A stretch of 64,000 bases of DNA from Oxytricha trifallax (lineage: Eukaryota; Ciliophora; Spirotrichea; Sporadotrichida; Oxytrichidae), in NCBI GenBank assembly GCA_000711775.1, contig ARYC01000091.1, forward strand, positions 1-64,000. The letters are read 5' to 3'. The position numbers were made by a program, and so were the translations under genes. Shown piece after piece: positions 11,101 through 22,128 of this stretch (positions are counted from its first letter, which is position 1; each line of letters starts with the position of its first letter). Below the pieces are notes generated by a model. That model had not been told where the DNA came from and did no database searches. It worked only from the letters and a program-made list of their open reading frames with translations.

Positions 11101-14100
11101 GAATTAATTCATCTTAAAATTTATTTTTGCACTTTTTATTATTTATTCTGAACATACAGTAATTTAATTTATAATGATCGAAAAAATGCTCTGTCAAATA
11201 AAATGCTTCTTAAAATATTTCCAAGCAATAAAAATCATATAAGATAACAAAAGAAAATAGAATAAAAGGGGGGAGATTTACTTGCAAGAAGCTATATATT
11301 GACAACAACAACAAAAAATTACAACTAGATTTTATTATAGAATGAAAATAAATTGATTTATAAATTTATTTTCTCTCTCTTTTTTTAAAAATTAAATAAA
11401 CATGTTAGTTATCAAGGAAACAATAAATATTGATTACTATTGAATATTTATATAATATTTTTATTCCTCTATTTCGCATGTATTTTACAAACTTAAACAT
11501 TACAAAAGAAAAATTCTAAAATTAATAAAAATTAAATTGATAATAATTTTCGTGTTGATATAATTGTATAAAAATGTTAAGGTAAAATTTTTTGAGAATA
11601 AATGAATTTTTTGATAAATATAGAATGTTGATTAATTAAGATTTAAATAAGTCTTAAAATATATGAGGAAAGTGAATATACAAAGAATTTGAAGCAAAGT
11701 AAAATACAAAAATTTTAGAAACATATTGGTCAAATATAACAAGATATTCTGAGTCGATAAATGAGAGCATGAGCGCTAAATATGTGCGCTCATGCGCTCA
11801 TAAAATTAATTCTGAGTCCATATCAAAGGACTTTTGTCTTAATTCAGGTTCTTAAGTAGCAAACCTCTCTTCCTTATAAAGCCCTATTTTTAATAAATTA
11901 TTAATTAATTATATTGATTTTAATAATATTTATGATTACGCAATTTATTAAATTTAAAAGTAAGATCAAAACATAATTCTCTTTAGAGAAATTTGATTAG
12001 TACTATTATTTTTAAGTTTTAATTAAAAATTAAAACTATATTATTAAAATCAATATAATTAATTAATAATTTATTAAAAATAGGGCTTTATAAGGAAGAG
12101 AGGTTTGCTATTTAAGAACCTGAATTAAGACAAAAGTCCTTTGATATGGACTCAGAATTAATTTTATGAGCGCATGAGCGCACATATTTAGCGCTCATGC
12201 TCTCATTTATCGACTCAGAATATCTTGTTATATTTGACCAATATGTTTCTAAAATTTTTGTATTTTACTTTGCTTCAAATTCTTTGTATATTCACTTTCC
12301 TCATATATTTTAAGACTTATTTAAATCTTAATTAATCAACATTCTATATTTATCAAAAAATTCATTTATTCTCAAAAAATTTTACCTTCGTAAAATATTA
12401 AATTTGGCTGAAAAAGTTTAACTTAGAGTATTGATAATTTTAATTAAAATATTATAAAATAGTGAACTATAAGTAGAATGAATTAATCTCTAAATTATTA
12501 TTTTGATTAAAGTAATCTATTTAAAAAAAAGAAATTCTATAAATTAAAGATTTTTAGTTTTAAATTCGCTGATAGAGTGAACTAAATTTCTCGAACTAAA
12601 ATTTAAAACATAAATTCCATTATCTAACAAAAATAAAAATGTAATTCAATTCAATCTAATTTTGGACAATTTAAATTGTCGTTTTATTCTAATTGTTTAA
12701 TTATATAGTACTATATATTTAATAAAATATTTTGGGGATTGCCAATGCGCAATATGATAACAATAGTAATGAATAGTCAGGGAATTCCTATTCCTACGAT
12801 ATCTGTAAAACTGACAAAAAAGTAGAAAATGAAAACTAGATATATTTAATAAGTTCATTATATTTGTTTTTTAATTAGCTTACTTTTATAATTTTATTAA
12901 AATACATTTGAAATGGGAAAATAAAAAATAAAATGAAGATGTTTTGTATAATTATATATTACAGTATATAACAGCCAATAATTAGGAGTGTTCTTAATTC
13001 TAATTTGAAGACATTAAATTAAACAATAATCTATTTTAAATTTAATGAATTAATAAATATATATATTAAAAAGGTCAGGTAGTCAGGTGGTCTCTCAGAA
13101 GCTAATGATGCACCTATTGTAGACGAAGTAAACGGAGATCAAAACTACATCAATGTAACTGTAAGCGACGACTTCAACACCGAATCCGCAGTTACCGGTG
13201 CTATCTTCCAGACATCAACTTCTACCAACTAATAATGAACATCCTTGAAAATCTTGAACTTGTAACAATAGACAATGAGAAAGTTTCACTAGTAAGTACC
13301 GTGTCATACACCCGGCCAGAGCACCAGATCACCCGATCACCTATAAAACCCTGGCAGACTACCTGACCACTTTTTAATATATATATTTATTAATTCATTA
13401 AATTTAAAATAGATTATTGTTTAATTTAATGTCTTCAAATTAGAATTAAGAACACTCCTAATTATTGGCTGTTATATACTGTTATATATAATTATAAAAA
13501 CATCTTCATTTTATTTTTAATTTTCCCATTTCAAATGTATTTCAATAATCATTGTATATTTTATATAAAAAAAAGATGTATAAGTTAATTATAATGGACA
13601 TTATTATTAAATTAAATTTAAATTGAGAAAGCTATAAATTAATAATGCATAAAATTTTAATTATTTTAAGAATGAATTCTGAATCCATTGTGAGTCAAAA
13701 TAAATTTAATATAAATTTTAGATATTTTCTATTTGTTTTTTTATTATGATTTAATTCTTTTTTAAGCATTTTGATAATATTTAATTTATGAATTATAAAT
13801 TGATTCTTTCATTATTTTTTTGAAAATAATTATTTACATTTCAAAAATCTAAGTAAAAGGAACGCTTTAATTCTCTAGATTTTTTTGACTAAATTTAAGA
13901 AATTAAGTGAATATAATCTAAATAAATATTATATATCATTTAACAATAAGTTAGAAAATTGAATGTGTAAATATATTTGAGTGCATTAATTATTCAAAAG
14001 AATTATATTTCATTGAGATTTTATAAAAGATTTTCGTGAAAAAATGATTTCAAAAATAATTTCAATGCATTATATACTTTTTTCATTAACTAAATCTCGC

Positions 14101-14252
14101 AAGTATATATAGTTGAATTATAAAATTTTAATAAATATATACAGTAACTTCAACTTTTTGGAAACTTTAATTGCTGAAGAAAAATAAGTAAGGTTAAAAA
14201 GAATCAAACTATATCAAAATAAAATGTAAAACATATATAGAGATAGAATGAA

Positions 14253-14291
<39 letters not shown>

Positions 14292-15775
14292 TTGCTTCAA
14301 TTTTACTTGTTAAAAATATATTCCTTCATAGTATTAGTTAGTATTCTCATTATAGAATTAAGCAAGTCAAATATATAAATGCCTTGTAAGTAGCTTTAGT
14401 ATCTCTAAATATTTTTTTTTATGAATAATATAGTATAAAAGAGTACTTAATTCAAAAATCAAATTTTAATTATTTTATCCTAAACTTTCTTATAAGAATA
14501 ATCATCATAATAATAATACGAAAATATTATTATTTTAAGGATACATTTGAATTTGGATAATTAATTTATAATAAATAATATAAACAATTAAATTATTTAC
14601 AGTTCACTTTTTCTAAACCTAGACAATATGGCGCTTGTTTAATATAATTTAGAATCAGCTGAACTTACTAATGGAGGTACTACATTATCTCATAGTAGAA
14701 AAGAGATAAATCAGATTAATATTGGCATAAAAATTACTTAATAAAATTACCCAAAATTATACTATATTTATCACGCCCTAGAGATGAGTGAAAGTAGTAC
14801 TGCTAACATTAAAACCCAACTAATTTTGCATTCTCTTTTGAACAAATACCATATTGTCTAGGTCTAAAGAAATTTATCTGCCAATAATTTAATTAATTTT
14901 TGCTAATTCTAATGTATTCCTACAATAATAATATTGTCTATAATAAAATTGTAATAAAAATCACTTTTAATATATACTTCCTTTAAACATTAATTTATTT
15001 TAAGCTCAGAGAAGACCTATATTGGCTTAATATCAGTTGTAATGAATATTTAAATATTTTAAATCAGATATTATTATAAATTGGGAACTAGCTTTTATAA
15101 TAGATGATCAAACTTGTTTGAATTCACTTATGAGAATAAATAATTCTAATTTAAATAATGTAGCTAGTACTAGAAATGATTGATTGATAGAATTTTATGA
15201 TGATCAAATTTTAAAAGGGAAATTTAGTGTGATTTTCCTACGTATAAAAAAGAGTAAAGAGTAACTATAAATTATAAAATATTATTTTTAGACATAATTT
15301 CCTAAAGGTGCACAAACTAATACTGGGTTTACCTATAATTTAAAGGAATAAGATCAATAATAGATATTTAGGTAAAAATAATATAAAAAAATTAAACTGA
15401 TGTTTATTATTTATACAATGAACTGACCTAATTATAATATAACTGCACTAATTTTTATGCAATATGATTTGTTCGAAAATATTTTATTTATTTAAAACTT
15501 CCAAGTTCATTTTTATTTTTTAAATAACATGCCTGTGCTTGATGGAGTATAGGCTACCAAATAAATTAAAGAACTTCTAAACTATACTAGTACCCCTTGT
15601 GCAATAATAAATAAAACTATTTATAAAGTATAATTAGTAATTGCAATTGTTAGTCATTCAGCAATGCCAATGGAATTATTTAAAAATAATGCAGAAAAAT
15701 GGTTTGATGGGCACCTATAAAAACCAATAGTAATTGATTTATTAGCTAGCTATTAAAATATAATAATAACTTTAT
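5193..15775 (+). CDS. 3' part of histidine kinase copy A, IES-interrupted
   Basis: Homology to copy B defines the islands: an acidic linker (5,207-5,460; NENFSSRFSDNSNISQFD), the REC domain start (5,540-5,584; ILIVDDNAFN), the REC middle (8,860-8,975; GLKSDIAFNGQDAVDKVK) and the REC end (15,524-15,775; MPVLDGVQATKQIKELL ... AMPMELFKNNAEKWFDG ... LQKPIV). Joining across the pointers ATAT and CAAT restores frame. The ATPase part lies left of the window or has been lost. The phospho-acceptor Asp, present in B as MDINMP, is not visible here (NNMP), and no clean stop follows the REC end. The copy may therefore be decaying, or its missing piece may lie in a separate MDS. Confidence 0.75.
6225..6842 (+). 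CDS. Unknown protein encoded in the degenerate TBE-like element
   Basis: In the ciliate code ATG at 6,225 opens 205 codons to TGA. The first 120 residues have ordinary protein composition (MNYDNIQMYDLKWNIVNHE; later FLKEDNYILWNFVEFYW), while the tail is AT-rich and less convincing. I do not recognise the family. The position (+ strand, middle of the element) resembles that of the 22-kD gene, but only a faint likeness (FLARFRDD against LIQRFRSK) supports homology. The tail overlaps the antisense ORF at 6,685-7,224, so only one of the two may extend there. Confidence 0.45.
6685..7224 (-). CDS. Unknown antisense ORF in the degenerate TBE-like element
   Basis: The minus strand is open for about 179 codons without TGA. 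The best part is SRDSYNSLSDIFRALGFED, followed by TPSDFMRKAKIGSF, which looks strongly protein-like. A GTAAGT just downstream (near 7,052) could be a splice donor. No start codon is obvious at the 5' edge, which begins after a TGA at 7,225. No DDE motif or kinase motif was seen. It faces the + ORF, recalling the convergent 22-kD/42-kD pair of TBEs, but sequence homology to either is not evident. Confidence 0.4.
8821..8863. other. Residual short IES of copy A
   Basis: Between the TBE-like element and the next coding island lie about 40 bp ending in ATATTGAGATC. With the AT left of the insertion this gives a pointer ATAT; joining yields TTC AAT ATT GAG ATC (F-N-I-E-I), identical in meaning to copy B, where the corresponding pointer is AATATT and the IES is 288 bp. 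Confidence 0.6.
8980..11579. other. IES interior, AT-rich, one protein-like patch
   Basis: This is the first part of the 6.5-kb IES between the REC middle and REC end of copy A. It is very AT-rich and mostly featureless. At 10,415-10,640 composition changes: the + strand reads KYYHPLGDCSYYVFLHKW and the minus strand AYFLISSASVQNAFAVLLM, both without TGA, so strand and reality are undecided. Confidence 0.4.
11580..12388. repeat. Foldback element with arms of about 350 bp
   Basis: Positions 11,580-11,927 and 12,041-12,388 are near-perfect inverse copies around a spacer of about 110 bp. Each arm also contains an internal small palindrome, GAGCATGAGCGC ... GCGCTCATGCGCTC. There is no coding capacity in the spacer. 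It is probably a nonautonomous foldback transposon inside the copy-A IES; copy B has nothing similar at the matching place. Confidence 0.85.
13083..13232 (+). CDS. Short bacterial-looking ORF in the foldback centre (partial)
   Basis: The frame enters from the arm and reads SGGLSEANDAPIVDEVNG, later VTVSDDFNTESAVTGAIF, then stops at TAATAATGA. It uses G/C-rich codons and contains no internal TAA or TAG, unlike every ciliate gene in the window, and so reads as a normal gene tail in the standard code. I do not recognise it. A captured prokaryotic or organelle fragment is possible, as is a short host exon. Confidence 0.4.
   Translation, partial: SGGLSEANDAPIVDEVNGDQNYINVTVSDDFNTESAVTGAIFQTSTSTN
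13235..13366 (+). CDS. 43-residue ORF immediately downstream
   Basis: ATG lies 2 nt after the preceding TAA and within its TAATAATG run. The frame reads MNILENLELVTIDNEKVSLV and ends at TGA inside the right arm. Tight head-to-tail spacing without introns is typical of prokaryotic operons, but no ribosome-binding site was judged convincing. Unrecognised; it may be truncated by the foldback arm. Confidence 0.35.
   Translation: MNILENLELVTIDNEKVSLVSTVSYTRPEHQITRSPIKPWQTT
14251..14287. repeat. (TA)n microsatellite
   Basis: Uninterrupted alternating TA tract in IES DNA; shorter ones occur near 17,159, 27,321, 42,159, 47,975 and 50,048. Confidence 0.95.
14532..14926. mobile_element. MITE-like foldback element, family 1, degenerate copy
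   Basis: The ends read ATTTTAAGGATACATTTGAA and ...AATGTATTCCTACAAT, inverse of each other and matching the family end ATTGTAGGAATACATTCGAA seen at 35.9, 38.6 and 40.6 kb. The centre keeps the pair CTAATGGAGGTACTACATT / AGTAGTACTGC. It lies in the IES between the REC middle and REC end of copy A, the same IES that in copy B contains the 40.6-kb copy. Confidence 0.8.
15602..15643. other. 42-bp IES with pointer CAAT in copy A
   Basis: CAAT occurs at 15,602-15,605 and 15,644-15,647. Removing one copy plus the 38 bp between gives TGT GCA ATT GTT AGT, so PCAI joins VSHSAMP in frame. Copy B has a 37-bp IES at the identical codon with the same pointer. Confidence 0.85.
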
Positions 15776-15952
15776 CAATTCATTATTATTAAACAAACAT
15801 ACCTATTCTTCAATAGTAATAAAAATCTTATGTTTTTATTAGATAGAGAAGTCAAAGTTTAATTTTTCATCAAAGAATTCTATAATTTTTTATTCTTTAT
15901 GTAGATTATACCTTTTTCACTAAATCTAGCAGTGAATTAGGCTTAATTTCTA

Positions 15953-16168
15953 TCACTTTCCTAAGTTCCAGTATTCTAACCATTTTTACCTTATAAGAAC
16001 TAAATTTCCTTCTGTTTTTAATGATGTTAATTTTATCTCATCTATTTGGGGCTCCCTACCCTCCATAAACTTAACAAATATAGTAATGAATGATCTAAAG
16101 TAAATGATAAAACAATACAATATTAAAAATAATAATAATTTATAGAAGTAGTCTCTATAGAATAGCAT
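15953..16168 (-). CDS. Small membrane-anchored hypothetical protein
   Basis: ATG at 16,168 opens 71 codons: a hydrophobic stretch (KLLLFLILYCFIIYF) followed by a polar tail (KFMEGREPQIDEIKLTSL, then GNLVLIR). A GTAAAA...TTAG segment after LVLIR could be an intron of about 29 nt; splicing it would continue as KVIEIKPNSLLDLVKKV. It lies just beyond the REC end of copy A on the opposite strand. Family not recognised; it could be the tail of a neighbouring nanochromosome gene. Confidence 0.4.
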
Positions 16169-16199
16169 TCCATATTAATGAAACCCTGAAACATATTTT

Positions 16200-17220
16200 A
16201 TAAATTAATTATTAATTAACAAATAGTTGTTAGTATTTCATTATATTTTTGAAGGAAATATTAAAAATTTAATTAAATATATTTAATAATTAAGGTTTTA
16301 ATTTGCCCTAGTGAAAATTTATAATTTAAAAACCTAACTAAGTTTTAATTTAATCTACACTCAATTAATTTATAAATTAATTTATAGTAAAAAATTAATC
16401 CTGGTTTTCATTCTTAATATTTATAAATTATTTAATATTTAATTTTAATATTTGTTTAAATTTTAATAAGTTTTATTGATTTTAATCCATTTTTTAATAT
16501 AATTTATAAAAAACTAAATAAAAAATTTACTTATAAAAATAGCATAAATTTGAAAAAAATTAAAATAATTATCTTAATTCTTAATAAAATTTAGATAAAA
16601 TTTAAGATATCTAAAAATATCATAAGTGTTATAAGGTTAGTAATAGAAGATTTAAGAACCTTAATTTACAATCATTTTTAAATAAAAATCTGCTTAATCC
16701 TTATAACTTTGGACTATCAACTAGTGAAACTATTGCTTAATAAAAATAACGAAAGTCAAAAGTATAGTTTAATAATCTAAATCTTCATTAGTTTGATAAA
16801 TGAAAAAATTATTTAATGCATACTTAATATCATTTTTATGAGTATTATAGTTAAAATGTGATTAATGTAAGCGAATATATAAAGGTGGAGTTTTTTATGA
16901 CAATTTTCATATTTATTTACGATTATAATATTGATTATATTATTATTATTAATGCTGTACTGAAATTAATACTGGGGCAGCTCTATATATAATAATTGCT
17001 AACTTGGAATTATTTCAATTGATTTTTTTAAAGCAAGACCACTTCAGAATTTCAAGTTAATTAACTTCAATATAAATAAATTAGGTATTTCTAAGACGGC
17101 CAATTATATTAAGTGAGTAATTGACATACTATTACATTTTATACACAAAATTAATTAATATATATATATATAAAAAATAAAAATATAAATATTAACAAAT
17201 GCAGAGAGCTTAAGATCATA
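16200..17220. other. AT-rich DNA without recognisable feature
   Basis: Very AT-rich, no convincing ORF, no clear repeat structure beyond short TA runs near 17,159. Presumably eliminated intergenic germline DNA. Confidence 0.5.
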
Positions 17221-17227
17221 ATATATG

Positions 17228-17400
17228 CTGATTGAAGATGATGATGTATTATCCATATTTATTTGCAAAATATCTAGATCTTACTTAATAAATGTAAAAT
17301 GTTTAAACGAATGCAATCTGTAAGTTAGTCAGTAATGGTTATGATAAAAGGCATATTTACTCGGACCATAAGTAAGTTCGAAATAATACTAGAGGCTTTT
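17228..17400 (+). pseudogene. Possible response-regulator receiver fragment
   Basis: The + strand reads MLIEDDDVLSIFICKI, close to the ILIVDDN start of a receiver domain, and about 80 nt later, one frame over, VSNGYDKRH, recalling the NG.DA motif that follows in REC domains. The two pieces need a frameshift or a missing IES. This may be a relic of another hybrid kinase copy between A and B. Weak evidence. Confidence 0.3.
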
Positions 17401-18127
17401 AAAAGAAATCATCCTTTTTTGACAATTTGACTGCTCATAAAATTAAGACTTAAGAAAAAAGAAAATATTAACACATAATTGACACATGTATTTAATACTT
17501 TCTATCATGCTATTGAAAAATTATTGAAAAATTACTCCACTTCCAGCAAAATAACTTTATAGAAAGAAACAGTAGAGTAAATAAAGATTGATGCTAAAAG
17601 AGCCAAAAAGAAAAAGTTCAGGAGGTGCGAAAAAAAGGAAATTTTGTGTTTGTAAATAAAATAAAAAAATAACTCATGAATAAGTCTACAGTTAAATATT
17701 TTAAATTAGATTCGGATTCTTTTTATTAACTTCTTCTAATGCCTTGCTAAGTTCCATTTTATAATCAGAACCCACTTCTGCATTTTGTTCATATTGTCTG
17801 GTTTAAATATTTTTAAGAATATTTTACTTTATTCATGCTTTAAATAAAATCATTTTTATCTGTTTTATTTGCTTAGCTTTCTCATCCAAAATTTAATAGT
17901 TCAAAATTTCTCAAGAACATATACTTTAATTGAGTAGAATTGATGTTTATGGTATTTATAGAACAAAAAAGAAAATTTTAATTCCCTGATTTTTTGTTTT
18001 ATTGATGAGAGTGCTGCATCGTTTCTTGTGAGCTTCATATAAAACTTGAAAAAATGACTTAATTTTAAAGTATTTAGAACGACAAGTAGAAATTTTTTTT
18101 AGTAATATTTTGAAGAGTTTACTTTGA

Positions 18128-18269
18128 AAGAAGTTGCATAGCAATATTGGATGAATTATCGCATCGAGATCTGTTTATGAAATTTCGGGTAGAAAGACAT
18201 TTGAATCTTTTTATTTCTAAGTGTTAAATGTTTTTTCTATTTGCTTAGTGAAGCTTTATTTATGGGATT
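18128..18269 (+). pseudogene. Kinase-like remnant, left of the TBE insertion
   Basis: Reads AILDELSHRDLFMKF in one frame and ends, in another, with ALFMG directly at the TBE insertion. Joined to 22,828 onward it gives ALFMGLGNGYCTPRNFSE followed by QDWRDGDAQWDIFSLA, aligning with the TBE kinase segment MGTQGYYPEREYWRDGDLQW. It is therefore the left half of a kinase sequence interrupted by the TBE. Confidence 0.5.
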
Positions 18270-18351
18270 CGAAACTCCAAAACCCCATATATGAGGTTGA
18301 TAAGTGCTTTGATTTGTAGGGAATGTATTAGGGGTTGGGGTTATTAATTAA

Positions 18352-19378
18352 GTGCGAGATAAAAATAACAAGCTTTTGGGGGTCTATTTAAGATGAATAG
18401 TATTTAGATTTAGTGTTTAAACTGCGCTATGGATGTGAAATATACAGTGATTAAGTCAAACCAGTACTCAATTATAAATCATTTGCACTGCTCTTAAAGC
18501 GAATTCCATCAACAGTACGCTCCCATGCCTTATAGCAGTATAACTTAAGCAATAATAGCTGAATTCTAAGTCTTAGAGGAAGTCAAAGTTTCTATAGAAG
18601 CATATTGACTATCTAATTCATGAAATAACTTTGAAGTATTGGGCTCACTTCTATCTCGATCACCGAGCTACTATGTTTCACCGCCAGTTCCTTTAGTATA
18701 AGATCTCTGCATAGTCCAGTTGCAAACATTTATAAACGAAATGGTGTCACTTACAAAGGTGTAATTCGTATCAAGTTAGTAATTGATTTCAATCTGTCAC
18801 TGTACAACAATAACTTAAATTATATTTTTAATTAAATGCAGAGAGCTTAATAGAATAATATTAAGTTTATTCATGCTGACGAGGCTGTGTTTACCTTCAA
18901 CTCTTTCATCTAAAAATCATGGTATAAGATATAGAAGTATATGACTAACAAATGACAATTATTGGATGTATTAGCGAGGATGCTGGTTTAGAAACAAATG
19001 TTAATCATCCTCGTTCAATTAAGCCAAAGAAGTATATTAAGTTAGAGCATCTGAGAGAGAAGCACCCTGAATAAGAGATTATACTATTCGTTGAAAATCT
19101 TTCTGTTCATAAGACAAAAGAAGCAAAGAATATTTATGAAAAACTTAGAATTACACCAGTAATCAACGTACTTTACTACCCAAACTTTAATTGAATTGAT
19201 TCTACTGTGGTATATTAAAAGGTCATTACAAAAAACTGCTGGTATACACTTTATGCATGATTTAATAATCGATACAGTAATCTTTAATAAAGTTCAGCTA
19301 AGAGAGTAGATAATTAATTGGCTTAAAAGTTTGCTAAAGAAGGGAGAGTGAATCAATGCAAATAATTTTATAATTAAG
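18352..19378 (+). pseudogene. TBE transposase pseudogene
   Basis: Alignable end to end with the intact transposase, but the start is GTG (GTGCGAGAT against ATGCGAGAC), an extra G near 18,380 shifts frame, and further indels and substitutions follow, including around the D-34-E C-terminal part. Not functional. Confidence 0.85.
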
Positions 19379-19394
19379 TAAAAGAATATATAAA

Positions 19395-20162
19395 TCACAT
19401 TTAAAATTCTTTATTAGGAGCTAGCTTCTCTTTCTTTTGTTCCTCTTGTTGCTTCCTCCTATGTTTTTTCTTTTGCTGACAGCTTAAGCATTTATGTTCA
19501 TTGACTCTGGCGGCTAAATATTTGAATAAAGTCTCTTGCTAACTTCATACTTTGTCTAGAACTTTCGCTTTCTGTGAAGTTTGCTTTATTCCTTAATCAA
19601 GAAAATTCCAGTTCCAGATTTTTCTAAAGAGTTGAGCTTCAAATCTTACCTGATATATATGGGCGCTTTTGAAGCTCTGACAGCCAGCTCTCACTTATCT
19701 TGTTGCCGTTTTTGTTCTTGTCTTCTGGAGAGATGCTATACCTTTTCTTATGAGATTCCTGAATGATTTCTTTCAAGTAATCACATTTTATTGTTCCAAG
19801 TATGTTAAAGAAATTGTTTCTTTGAGGTAGTTTTGACAACTGCTTCTTATTAGGCAGGTAAAACGAAGCCTCTTCGTCATTCATTTCATCTTCATATAAA
19901 TTAGTCAATGAGATTTCAGTATAGTTTGGAATCTCTGAAAACTTTACATCTTATAATTTGAATGCTTTTTTCTCTTCACAGAGTATTGCTCTTAGATATT
20001 TAATGCCTTCCATCGTTGGCAGAAACATAAAACTGCATAATAAAGATTAGTTACTTTGAGTTTCTTACCTTACTGCACAAGGAAGCGGTGTAAATCTTCC
20101 TTGCTTCTAAATCTTTGGATCAATTCTTGTGCTTGCATTCTTTTCATTTTCATTGACTCCAT
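19395..20162 (-). pseudogene. TBE 22-kD gene, frameshifted, intron intact
   Basis: Starts MESMKMKRMQAQELIQRF at 20,162; a small deletion near 20,030 breaks the frame, then the middle part is open again (19,639-19,908; LPQRNNFFNILGTIKCDYL). The 26-nt intron keeps GTAAG and TTTAG borders here and its removal joins YIS to EKSGTGIFLIKEQSKLHR in frame, which is the best evidence for the intron. Confidence 0.8.
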
Positions 20163-20379
20163 CTTGTTTACAGATATAAGAAATGATATTCAAATTTAAT
20201 TTTATTGATTTCAATTATATACCTCTGTAAAACTTACTATTAAATATGGGCATCCTATAGGAGGTCAACCTCTTAGAAGGATATAGAGAAAGTTTTGAGA
20301 ACTGGTTTCAAACTTGAGAGATTGATATCCAATTTCTACTGTTATAATTTCAAATTTTTTAATTAAAATTAGTAAATAC

Positions 20380-20535
20380 TAAATTAGAGCAGCTCATAAA
20401 ATGTTAGCACTTAATAGGAGCTTTAATTAATGAAAAAATTAATTAGGAGCACCCTAATTTTTATCTAATAATAACAAAATACTTCCTAAAGCACTAAGTA
20501 CTTAATTAGGTGTTCCTCCTAAATCTGTACGTACT
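20380..20535. promoter_or_regulatory. Repeated-motif region between divergent TBE genes
   Basis: Shows the same TAATTAGGAGC / AAGTACTTAATTAGG motif cluster as at 2,878-3,046, in reverse orientation and more mutated. Confidence 0.4.
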
Positions 20536-20696
20536 ATAATAAACATATTATTTATAGTAAAATGGTTATCTTCTCAACTATATTTTGAGCTGAATCATCC
20601 CTTAACACTCATTTAAAATATTTAAGGTTTTAAAGCTCTAATATAAGCTCTCATTTATATAGGCAGTTTTATAATTTTAAATTCAAATTTAAATAT

Positions 20697-22128
20697 ATAA
20701 AGGCTAAAATTTTAAGAAAAAAAACATCAATCCAATCAAACCAATTAAGAGTAATCTTTGGCAACAATAAAAAGTGTGATGACTGTGAGGTGAACTCTCA
20801 CAAAGAACTGCCAGAACAACTATCACTAGAGGTCTCTGTTATTAAAATTGAAATTAATATTATAAAATAAATGACAAAAAGCAAGTGTGTGGGAGACAAA
20901 GATGAGGAGTAAGGCAATAATGAAATTCCTATATAGAATGAAGAAGTAGAGGTATACTTTTTTGAGAAGTGTGAAAGAGATTTCGCTCATATATCAAGTT
21001 GTTGAGAATTGAGAAGCCAAACAAATTGTATACTTAAAGCACTATATAATTAATGGAAATTATGATCGCTTTGAGTGGCATATGAAGTATTTTCATACAA
21101 GAGATATAAGGAAGTACCTTTTAAAACTCTCAAGAAAGAAATAGAGATTTAAAAGCATGAAGATGAATTGAAACTACACAACAAAAGAAAAATCAGAGAA
21201 TCTTCGAAATTTGTAAAACTCGAATACTTGCCAATCAGAATATTTGAGGAAATCACGCAACCTGATAACATCTGAACTCACAAATATTATGATAAAAGTT
21301 TAATTTAAAAAAATTCCTATTCTTGCTTAAATTGACCTAGACACTTCACTATAAAGTTACCTTATTTTAGAAAACTCCTTTGATAAGAAAGTTATCAATA
21401 TCACCAATATACATTCAAAGTCTACCCCTTAAACTATATTTTAAGTGATGATAAGTATTAGATGGAATTCATAAATGAGTATCAAGTTCTCACCCAAGCA
21501 AAATTTAAAGAGTGCAAATAATTTATAAAGCTAGATGCTGTTCTCCTTGCCAAAGATCATGTTTCTTTCAGACTCCACAATTTGAAATGACTCTCAGAGA
21601 TTTCATAACTGGTCAAAGAAACCATAAGCAGCTTGGATAAATATCAACTCAGACCATACAAGGCATCAATGAGCTTAATAAGTTAGGGTTTGGTCATACA
21701 GATTTTAAGCCAAAAAATATAATGTTGAACTTTTCACCAGTAGCAGAAACAATTCTTGATTTCAACAGAGCCTTAAGATTGGAAGTATCAAGGCTTGGAA
21801 GTGTTATGGGAACTCAAGGGTACTATCCAGAAAGAGAATACTGGAGAGATGGAGACTTATAGTGGGATCTGTGGGCATTAGCATCTATAATAATAGAGCG
21901 TGATATGCCTCGCAACGATTATTACTCATCAAGGTTTGATAAAGATGCAAAGCATAGAATAAAGTAATTTATAGATAAAACAAGAGTATTACAATCAATA
22001 AAACAAATGGCAGACTCAATAATAATAAAACCAAACTCAAGATTAGACAAATCAAAAGAGCAGATAGAGTATGGTCAAGCTAAATAAACTTTAGACCTCT
22101 CCCAAATGATTCAAAAGTACATTAATGA
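20697..22128 (+). pseudogene. TBE 57-kD zinc-finger/kinase pseudogene
   Basis: The start codon is lost (ATATAAAGG). The zinc-finger half has frameshifts and TGAs; the kinase half is long and open (LGFGHTDFKPKNIML, LDFNRALRLEVSRLGSVMG, then WRDGDLQWDLWALASIII). The catalytic HRDLKPEN has become HTDFKPKN, so even the kinase part is unlikely to be active. It ends at TGA 22,126. Confidence 0.85.

Larger units (their letters stand above)
12896..13548. repeat. Foldback element with arms of about 195 bp carrying a foreign-looking insert
   Basis: The arms at 12,896-13,092 and 13,357-13,548 are inverse copies, ending inward in GGTCAGGTAGTC and GACTACCTGACC. The central 265 bp is much richer in G and C than the arms and contains two short ORFs annotated separately. 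Confidence 0.85.

Noticed and set aside
11580..12388. CRISPR-like repeat array
   Set aside because: The repeats are a single long inverse pair with a small internal palindrome, not regularly spaced direct repeats.
17956..18144. 62-codon minus ORF
   Set aside because: AT-driven composition and overlap with the kinase-like remnant on the other strand.
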